27,107 bases of DNA from a virus. The notes below the pieces were generated by a model. The model was not told the origin of the DNA, ran no database searches, and worked only from the letters and a program-made list of their open reading frames with translations. Location of the stretch: IMG/VR virus record IMGVR_UViG_3300031997_001569, positions 1 through 27,107 of that record. The stretch is one strand, 5' to 3'. Numbering within the stretch: position 1 is the first letter of the stretch; each line of letters opens with the position of its first letter. Positions 21,597 through 27,107 of this stretch are shown piece by piece. The position numbers and the translations under genes were made by a program.

Positions 21597-21944
21597 TTAT
21601 ATTCCCGTTGTAATATCTTGTTCTATTTTCCACTGACCTTCTATGTACGTTTTAACTTTTCCATTTGATAAAATAATTTGAATATCATAATAATATAAAG
21701 CTGCAGGAATATCTATTATTTGAGGTACAATTTGGAATTTTCCATTTATTGCATCAATTATTAATAATCTTCCATTTGTAGTTGATAAATCAAAATCTGA
21801 TTTTAATGTTGATTTATTTGTTTTTAATGACATTTTTATAAAAGAATTAGTTAAAGATAATGGAATTCCATTTACTAAAATAGTAAAAGTAGTTCCTTCA
21901 AATGTATCACCTTTTAAATGATCATGAAAATTATATATTTTCAT
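21597..21944 (-). CDS. BppU-like fibre adaptor (115 aa)
   Basis: Pattern G-D-T-F-E-G-T-T-F-T-I-L-V-N-G-I-P-L-S-L-T, then I-K-M-S-L-K, then L-Y-Y-Y-D-I-Q-I and T-Y-I-E-G-Q-W-K-I-E-Q-D-I-T at the end. This is the order of the N-terminal domain of baseplate upper proteins and similar small phage proteins ('GDTf.g..f.i..nG.p.dLt'). It likely links fibres to the tail tip. Stop and next ATG are adjacent. Confidence 0.65.
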   Translation of the reverse strand: MKIYNFHDHLKGDTFEGTTFTILVNGIPLSLTNSFIKMSLKTNKSTLKSDFDLSTTNGRLLIIDAINGKFQIVPQIIDIPAALYYYDIQIILSNGKVKTYIEGQWKIEQDITTGI

Positions 21945-21957
21945 TTATCTTATACCC

Positions 21958-22209
21958 TTAATTCCAAATACTTGAATTTCTAATTTTTAATATTTTAGTT
22001 ATCCAAAAACTACCATTCCAAATTTTTATTCTTTTGTATGACATCATCAAATTACCATTCCAAATTTTAATAATTGAATTATTTATAATTTCAGTTGTAT
22101 CACCAAAAAAACTATTTGATACAAGTAAATAAGAGAAAAAATAATTATCTATTTGATAAAAATTCTTTCTATCTAATCTTCCAGGAATTTCTCTAAATAT
22201 ATTAGCCAT
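21958..22209 (-). CDS. Small tail protein with I-K-I-W-N-G repeats (83 aa)
   Basis: The second half has imperfect ~16-residue repeats: I-I-K-I-W-N-G-N-L-M, R-I-K-I-W-N-G-S-F-W and I-L-K-I-R-N-S-S-I-W. This is a motif common in phage tail and baseplate proteins ('vKvWnGs.W..k'). The start overlaps the upstream gene by 8 bases. Exact position in the virion unknown. Confidence 0.65.
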   Translation of the reverse strand: MANIFREIPGRLDRKNFYQIDNYFFSYLLVSNSFFGDTTEIINNSIIKIWNGNLMMSYKRIKIWNGSFWITKILKIRNSSIWN

Positions 22210-22999
22210 TTGTTATTTCAACCGTTAATTCTGGAATTCCAGAAGCTGTACTATCTGGAGTAACCATTAAAAATAAAGCCATATCTGAAAATACTTGAGG
22301 TAACCCTGTTTTAAATAAATCATGATTATCTCCACCAGCTACACTAACTACTCTTCCAGTCCATAATCTTCTCATAATATGCACATTAAAAGTTCCAGCA
22401 GAAGCAACTGTACCAGTAACAGATTCAATAATTTTAATTCCTTTATCTCCAGCTTGTAATGGTAATTGCCACATTCTACCAAGAGTTGCTGCCACTGATA
22501 CTGCAATTGGTCCAGTAGTTCTCCCTGGAACATCTGCATCATTTGTATAGGTTACAGTAACATTTTGTATTAAGGTTCCAGGAGTAACTTGTTCTACCCA
22601 TAATTCTAAACCTTTATAATCACTTAATGGTAATCTCGATAAAAAAGATGGTTGTGCTGTTAAACTTACTGAAGCATTATAATTATATGCACCTGCTGAA
22701 AATAATCTATCAAATAAAGTAAATCTACCTGCTACTGTACATCCAAAATCTACTTTGGATAAATAACCAGTATTTCCTCCTCCAAATGCATTTAAAACAG
22801 GATATCCTGCTACAGTAGGATTTGCTGGAAATATACCATTTGCAGTATTACCTACTGCTAAAGTTCCTGCCCCTGGATTTCCAGCTACATCAAATAAACT
22901 AAAAGGCATTGCAGCTACAGTTACTCGTGATGCTGTTTTCATTATAGTAATTCTTTGTTTTGCCGCACCCATATAACCATCTGTTGTTGTAATTGACAT
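22202..22999 (-). CDS. Phage virion protein (265 aa), beta-rich
   Basis: Starts M-S-I-T-T-T-D-G-Y-M-G-A-A-K-Q-R-I-T-I-M-K and is Gly/Ala/Thr-rich and beta-sheet-prone (L-F-D-V-A-G-N-P-G-A-G-T-L-A-V-G-N-T-A-N). I recall similar proteins of ~260 residues among structural proteins of large phages, with a 'W.G.v....GG..H......GLP.V' C-terminal region (here R-L-W-T-G-R-V-V-S-V-A-G-G-D-N-H-D). GC-richer than neighbours. Likely a tail or decoration protein; role not proven. Confidence 0.7.
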   Translation of the reverse strand: MSITTTDGYMGAAKQRITIMKTASRVTVAAMPFSLFDVAGNPGAGTLAVGNTANGIFPANPTVAGYPVLNAFGGGNTGYLSKVDFGCTVAGRFTLFDRLFSAGAYNYNASVSLTAQPSFLSRLPLSDYKGLELWVEQVTPGTLIQNVTVTYTNDADVPGRTTGPIAVSVAATLGRMWQLPLQAGDKGIKIIESVTGTVASAGTFNVHIMRRLWTGRVVSVAGGDNHDLFKTGLPQVFSDMALFLMVTPDSTASGIPELTVEITNG

Positions 23000-23008
23000 A
23001 ATAACCTC

Positions 23009-23554
23009 TTAGTATTCGTGATAATGTAATTTTAAAGATATATTTCTAGCTGATGTTGCTAATGATGTTAATTTTGCACTTACTCTAGAATTTGCTGCAA
23101 GTAATTCAGTTTGACATGGAATAGAACTATCTGTTGCTGAAGTACCTCTTTCAAAAGATACCCTAGCAATTTCTTTTTCATTTCCTATTCCACCCTCAAA
23201 TAATAATAATTCATATTGGTCATTACTTGATATTGTTTCTAAATTTATAAAGTGAATATCAAAAGGAACTGTAATAGTATTTAATGGAATAATTTGAGTA
23301 AAAGTTGCATCTAATCCCCATGCAGAAGAATTAACTTTATTTATAATTGTTGCTAATGCTAAAGTTGGATAGACTTTAGCAGGTGAATGTATATGTTTTT
23401 CTAAAATATAAAGTTTAGAATAAATACTATTTCCTAATACATCATCTGTTTTATTTCCTATTACATCAGTTTCTTTTATATTATTAACACTATTTTTTAA
23501 TGGAATATTTAATGTTGTTTCTTTTGCTATGGTAGTTAAAGGTGTATAACTCAT
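23009..23554 (-). CDS. Hypothetical virion protein (181 aa)
   Basis: Beta-rich protein with an N-terminal Thr/Lys region (T-P-L-T-T-I-A-K-E-T-T-L-N), a helical centre (S-I-Y-S-K-L-Y-I-L-E-K-H-I-H) and a C-terminal sandwich-like part ending in K-L-H-Y-H-E-Y. It is cotranscribed with the tail genes (9 bases to the next gene, AGAGGT near the ATG). The middle resembles fibre-associated proteins in other phages only in general terms; no family recognised. Confidence 0.6.
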   Translation of the reverse strand: MSYTPLTTIAKETTLNIPLKNSVNNIKETDVIGNKTDDVLGNSIYSKLYILEKHIHSPAKVYPTLALATIINKVNSSAWGLDATFTQIIPLNTITVPFDIHFINLETISSNDQYELLLFEGGIGNEKEIARVSFERGTSATDSSIPCQTELLAANSRVSAKLTSLATSARNISLKLHYHEY

Positions 23555-23568
23555 TTTTTACCTCTTTT

Positions 23569-26166
23569 TTATATTATTATCCATATGTAAGTAGCTGCAC
23601 CTAAATCTATTAATAATACTGTTATACATTGCCATTGACTAACAGTAGCACTTGTTGTACTATCAATATTTACTTCAGAACTTACAATTATATCTCCAGC
23701 TCCAATATTTTTTATGTTATATCTCTTCCCAACATATGCCGCAACTGCTGTTGGCAAATTAACAGTAAACCCACTTACAGAATTACAAACTATATCATCA
23801 TGTAAATCAGAAAGAGTTTGTGGTCCTGTTATAAATAAAGTTGTACCATTTCCAGAATCGATCCATACATCTCCTATTGTAGGAAGAGTTGGAGGTGATG
23901 TATTAACAGTAATTTGCTCTAATCCAGAAAATGATGCAATAGGTAAATATACTAAATCTAATCCTGTAAGAGCATCGGCAATATGAACTCCTGCTTTATT
24001 TGAATCATTTTGTAATTCACTTGCTGCTGTAATTATTATTGGACCAGAGGGATCTAATAAAGCATAATTAAAAGTATTTGTAAGATTATGGTATGTAGTT
24101 GCTGGAGTAGTGTCATCATATGACATTCTTCCAAGAAGAGGTTCATTTTTAAATACAATACTAGATGGTGTAACTAATATTGCATCAAAAGGATAACTAG
24201 CATCTACCATGAAACTTATATTATCAAAATATAATCTTGCACTAATTGACATATAACAAGAATTCATAGCATATTTCATATTTATAAATTTACATCTATT
24301 TTGTAATGATAATATTCTTGTTACATAATCATTAAAATAAATAAGATAAGAAGATTTATTTATTGCAGTATTTTGAACTACACTATCTCTGAAAATATCA
24401 ATAACTTCAAATTTTTGTATATTTGTTGTATAACTACTAGTTAAAACTGATCCTTCTACAACATTTAAAATAGATAAATAAGTTACGGATAAATAACTAG
24501 TAAGTAAATAAGAATCTATGGCATTAAAAGATAAGCAAGAAATATGAGTATTATAGATACCTGCAAAAATATCCATATGATTTCCTCTTATAGTATGATC
24601 ATATCCAACATTAAAACGTCCTGTTGATACAATTTTTAAACCATAAAAATTAAGTACTCCATTTGTTGCATCTGAAATAGATATATATTTAGTTCCAAAA
24701 TTTAATATAACATTATGTATAACTATATCATATGTTGCTATATCTTGACTTTGAGATAAACCACCTTGTACAAATCCTGTTTCTATCCAATCAATTCCAT
24801 TTCTTAAAATAGGGATTATTCTATAAGTATAAGAAACTCCATCTCCATTAGAAGGAAGAGAACCAGAATTCATTGTTTTAATTCTTAAAAATTTACCTGA
24901 ATGTTCATCTATTGTCCAAGATTTAGAAGTGTCTATATGTATATTACTATCAATATCTACTAATGCACTAAATGTTCCAGAATCTTCTATAGTAAATGCA
25001 GAATTAATATCTGCTTGAGATTTAATTTTAATTCCAGTAGTTGTACCAAGACCTCCAACTATCATTTCTTTATCTATAATTAAATCATTCATGGTACTAT
25101 AATCATAAATTCCATCAGCAATAAGAATTGTTATAGTAGTTCCATTTAAAATATGTCCTATATTCTCTATTGCTTTATGAAGAGAATAATAAGGTAATCC
25201 AATTGTTCCATCTCCAGTTATATCATTTCCAGTAGTTGCAATATAAATAGTTCTATTTACTAATTCACTAGGTATTACTAATGAGTTTAATGCATCTGTA
25301 ACTGTAATTCCAGGAACTAGACTATCATTTTTAATGTTACTTGAAGAAGAATGCAGAGTAATAATACCTAATATACTCACTCTATCATTAATATACATCG
25401 TAGAACTATCAGTTATATAATCTCCACCTGCCTCTACTACTAAATCATAATAAGGAGATCCTAATCCAGTTAATGTACATCCAGCCGTAAGTGTAAGATA
25501 TGCACCGGATTTACATCTAAGTCCATCAGTTGCAGATAAAATTCCAAAATTTGACGCAGTAAAAAATCCACCTTCTACAATTGTACCTATTCCTGCAGAA
25601 CATAAAGCAAATACATTAGAACAAACTAAATTTCCACCAGTTTGACATCTAATAGCTGTTTTAGTAGGATCAGCACTTTCACAAGAAGTTGTACAATTTT
25701 GAATAATACTTCCAAATGAACTCATTCCTGCTCCAGCAATTACTACATCACCGTCATAATGAATTATAACAGAATCTACGGCTTCTCCATCAATTTGGAC
25801 AAATGGTTTAAGCGTTATCTGTTCATTATATTTATTTGGAGATACTTTTAATAAATATCTATTACTATCAGAAGGTGAAACAACTCCAGATAATGCAGCA
25901 TTAATTGATTTAAAAGGTTTTGTAATTGCACCTGTTGGAGTATAGGCATCAATTCGTCTATTATCTATATAAAAAGTATTAGTAACTATAATTTCTGCTG
26001 ATTCCCAATTTGCATTTTTTCTACTATAAGCAGATCCATCTACAGGAGCATCAGATATTCCACCCCCTCCTCCAGCAACAGTCCAATTTGCATCTTTTCT
26101 TCCATAAGTATTTCCATCACTGGGCGCATCAGGTATTCCACTAGGCTGTACTAATTTTGTTCCCAT
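23569..26166 (-). CDS. Tail spike/fibre with beta-helix (865 aa)
   Basis: The N-terminus has two copies of the attachment motif 'D-A-P-x-D-G-x-x-Y-x-R-K-x-A-N-W' (about residues 12-28 and 38-54), typical of the head-proximal part of phage fibres. A pectate-lyase-like right-handed beta-helix follows, with openings P-F-K-S-I-N-A-A-L (~80) and L-P-Y-Y-S-L-H-K-A-I-E (~325, after A-T-T-G-N-D), many Ser/Thr/Ile/Asn-rich strands, and a C-terminal domain with V-G-K-R-Y-N-I-K-N-I-G-A-G-D-I-I-V. Two helix starts suggest two beta-helix blocks. Enzyme activity on a surface polysaccharide is possible but no catalytic residues can be named. Promoter and ribosome site (A-T-A-G-G) are upstream. Confidence 0.8.
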   Translation of the reverse strand: MGTKLVQPSGIPDAPSDGNTYGRKDANWTVAGGGGGISDAPVDGSAYSRKNANWESAEIIVTNTFYIDNRRIDAYTPTGAITKPFKSINAALSGVVSPSDSNRYLLKVSPNKYNEQITLKPFVQIDGEAVDSVIIHYDGDVVIAGAGMSSFGSIIQNCTTSCESADPTKTAIRCQTGGNLVCSNVFALCSAGIGTIVEGGFFTASNFGILSATDGLRCKSGAYLTLTAGCTLTGLGSPYYDLVVEAGGDYITDSSTMYINDRVSILGIITLHSSSSNIKNDSLVPGITVTDALNSLVIPSELVNRTIYIATTGNDITGDGTIGLPYYSLHKAIENIGHILNGTTITILIADGIYDYSTMNDLIIDKEMIVGGLGTTTGIKIKSQADINSAFTIEDSGTFSALVDIDSNIHIDTSKSWTIDEHSGKFLRIKTMNSGSLPSNGDGVSYTYRIIPILRNGIDWIETGFVQGGLSQSQDIATYDIVIHNVILNFGTKYISISDATNGVLNFYGLKIVSTGRFNVGYDHTIRGNHMDIFAGIYNTHISCLSFNAIDSYLLTSYLSVTYLSILNVVEGSVLTSSYTTNIQKFEVIDIFRDSVVQNTAINKSSYLIYFNDYVTRILSLQNRCKFINMKYAMNSCYMSISARLYFDNISFMVDASYPFDAILVTPSSIVFKNEPLLGRMSYDDTTPATTYHNLTNTFNYALLDPSGPIIITAASELQNDSNKAGVHIADALTGLDLVYLPIASFSGLEQITVNTSPPTLPTIGDVWIDSGNGTTLFITGPQTLSDLHDDIVCNSVSGFTVNLPTAVAAYVGKRYNIKNIGAGDIIVSSEVNIDSTTSATVSQWQCITVLLIDLGAATYIWIII

Positions 26167-26176
26167 ATATAATTAC

Positions 26177-26518
26177 CTATTTCATTTTAGCATATGCCAT
26201 TATTTTTCTAGATACTCCAATTGCGATTAATTTTTTTTGTTTTTCAAATTTTTCAGGATAAGAATCTGCCATATTCTGTAATACTTCATTTGCAGAATCT
26301 AGACCAGAAATAATTCCATCACCTATAAAACTAATACAAGTTGATCTATTCATATTTTTCTTTTTCATAATAAACATAATACATTTAGCAATAGATTCTT
26401 CCGCATCTTGTACAGTATTTATTGTAATGGAAGCTTCTGTTAATATTTCTTTATTTTCTTTAAGAATATCTTTATATAATGTATTGTCTCCACTTCTATC
26501 TATTTCATATTTTTTCAT
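26177..26518 (-). CDS. M-K-K-Y helical protein (113 aa)
   Basis: Starts M-K-K-Y-E-I-D-R-S-G-D-N, a weaker form of the leader in the 13-15 kb cluster, and is otherwise helical (Y-K-D-I-L-K-E-N-K-E-I-L, Q-D-A-E-E-S-I-A-K-C-I-M-F-I-M-K-K-K). In pattern it resembles the helical proteins at 14964-15242 and 13492-13671. It lies in the fibre operon; AAGGGG ribosome site. A packaged protein encoded away from the main cluster, or a coincidental start. Confidence 0.55.
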   Translation of the reverse strand: MKKYEIDRSGDNTLYKDILKENKEILTEASITINTVQDAEESIAKCIMFIMKKKNMNRSTCISFIGDGIISGLDSANEVLQNMADSYPEKFEKQKKLIAIGVSRKIMAYAKMK

Positions 26519-26544
26519 TTTATAATACCCCTTATAATATTTAA

Positions 26545-26928
26545 TTAACTTGTTGGTGAATTTTTATATCCTATAAATTCTACTGTTAAAGATGATGTAG
26601 CAGTTAAGGCAGTTGCATGAATTATAAATTTATAACATCTACCAAATGAAGTAAAATCATCTTGTAGTATATACGTTTTTAATAATCTTACAAATGTAAA
26701 TGATGAAGGATTTGCTACATATTCAGCATATTCAGCTGCACTATTTAAACTTAACCATTCTAATGGAGCCCCACAATCATTTATAATTTGAATTTCTTGA
26801 GGATGTAATTTTCTTGCATCGGCATTCCCAGTTACAGAAGTATTAGTTTTAATTATTTCTACATTTAATACTATAGGATCTCCAACATTTAAGTCTGTAT
26901 GAGTAATCACAAATCTTTGATTTATCAT
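26545..26928 (-). CDS. Hypothetical virion protein (127 aa)
   Basis: First gene of the fibre operon, directly after a promoter motif and terminator. Beta-rich protein with Leu/Val-alternating strands (D-P-I-V-L-N-V-E-I-I-K-T), Cys residues, and a C-terminal strand S-L-T-V-E-F-I-G-Y-K-N. It resembles small beta-sandwich baseplate or fibre-associated proteins. No specific family recognised. Confidence 0.6.
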   Translation of the reverse strand: MINQRFVITHTDLNVGDPIVLNVEIIKTNTSVTGNADARKLHPQEIQIINDCGAPLEWLSLNSAAEYAEYVANPSSFTFVRLLKTYILQDDFTSFGRCYKFIIHATALTATSSLTVEFIGYKNSPTS

Positions 26929-26961
26929 TTTAAATAATCCTCATTTTTACTTTAAAATCTT

Positions 26962-26974
26962 TAATTATTAGTAA
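26962..26974 (-). promoter_or_regulatory. Candidate late promoter motif TTACTAATAATTA (fibre operon)
   Basis: Exact consensus on the coding strand, 34 bases before the first fibre-operon gene and 20 bases after a strong terminator. No other full copy is seen down to 17341, so this may drive the whole ~9.6 kb operon. Confidence 0.7.
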
Positions 26975-26993
26975 AAATAAATGTAAAAAATAA

Positions 26994-27025
26994 AAAACTC
27001 TAACACTTTCATCTGTTAGAGTTTT
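26994..27025 (-). terminator. Terminator of the upstream - strand operon
   Basis: A 12-bp perfect stem (26994-27005 with 27014-27025) with an 8-base loop, followed on the - strand by a TTTTTTATTTTTT run. A T-run on the + side makes it possibly bidirectional. Confidence 0.9.
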
Positions 27026-27070
27026 CTTGGCGAAAATCCTTGTCGGGATATATTAATTATTTCCAACCTT

Positions 27071-27107
27071 CTAGTTATCGTTTATCATTCTCCTCAATTC
27101 TTTAATC
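27071..27107 (-). CDS. C-terminal end of an upstream gene (partial)
   Basis: One - strand frame is open from the window edge and reads I-K-E-L-R-R-M-I-N-D-N then TAG. The terminator 46 bases further on supports a gene end here, but 11 codons cannot identify it; a GAGGAG-ATG start within it could instead give only a 5-residue peptide. Confidence 0.3.
   Translation of the reverse strand, partial: IKELRRMINDN

Noticed and set aside
25977-25985. TTACTAATA core within the 865-residue spike gene
   Set aside because: The downstream half of the motif is missing, and it is explained by the coding sequence.
1-27107. Stop codon reassignment
   Set aside because: TAA, TAG and TGA all end well-supported genes (for example 5807 TAG, 14964 TGA, 8935 TAA), so no general recoding; the split ORFs are local.
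1-27107. tRNA genes, rRNA, insertion sequences, integrase or attachment sites
   Set aside because: None seen by eye: no cloverleaf with T-loop GTTCRA, no transposase or integrase motif. A covariance-model scan would be decisive.

Overview
The window is a piece of a large, AT-rich (about a quarter G+C by eye) tailed bacteriophage genome, or a prophage of that type. It holds the end of a probable portal protein, a T4 gp21-type prohead protease fused to a scaffold, a major capsid protein, small virion-type proteins and a long block of tail and fibre genes. TAA, TAG and TGA all end genes, so the code looks standard. Shine-Dalgarno sites of the AGGAG type are common. The host cannot be fixed. Low GC and a SpoIIAA/RsbV-like STAS protein would fit a Firmicute, but that is inference.

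Layout: genes 1-9310 run on the + strand and genes 9387 to the right edge on the - strand. They converge on a bidirectional terminator at 9337-9364. The + arm holds the portal end, a nucleotidyltransferase-fold protein, many small unknowns, a two-to-three gene module with a DUF6745-type protein carrying an N-Q-V-x repeat, a DnaG-like primase, a single-domain STAS protein, and a 369-residue protein with a Cys/His motif. That last gene ends in a 16-bp hairpin followed by a same-frame ORF with no start codon.

The - arm is the virion arm. Reading it in transcription order, from right to left: an upstream gene ends at a terminator (26994-27025). A fibre/tail operon (26928 to 17341) follows, then a membrane-protein cluster (17221-15278). 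Next is a run of at least six, probably seven, small genes (15242-13167) whose products all begin M-(K/N)-R-Y. Last come the protease-scaffold gene (13032-11161), a terminator and the capsid gene.

Three things stand out. (1) The M-(K/N)-R-Y proteins lie directly upstream of the prohead protease and look like a set of capsid-targeted internal proteins, by analogy with the T4 capsid targeting sequence. (2) A 13-base motif, TTACTAATAAWTW, lies on the coding strand upstream of most transcription-unit starts and is a candidate phage late promoter. One copy lies inside the protease-scaffold gene just ahead of an in-frame ATG with a good ribosome site, so the scaffold is probably also made alone. 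(3) Several ORFs are split by an in-frame TAA or lack a start, and the 889-residue fibre gene has its ribosome site inside two mutually exclusive hairpins.
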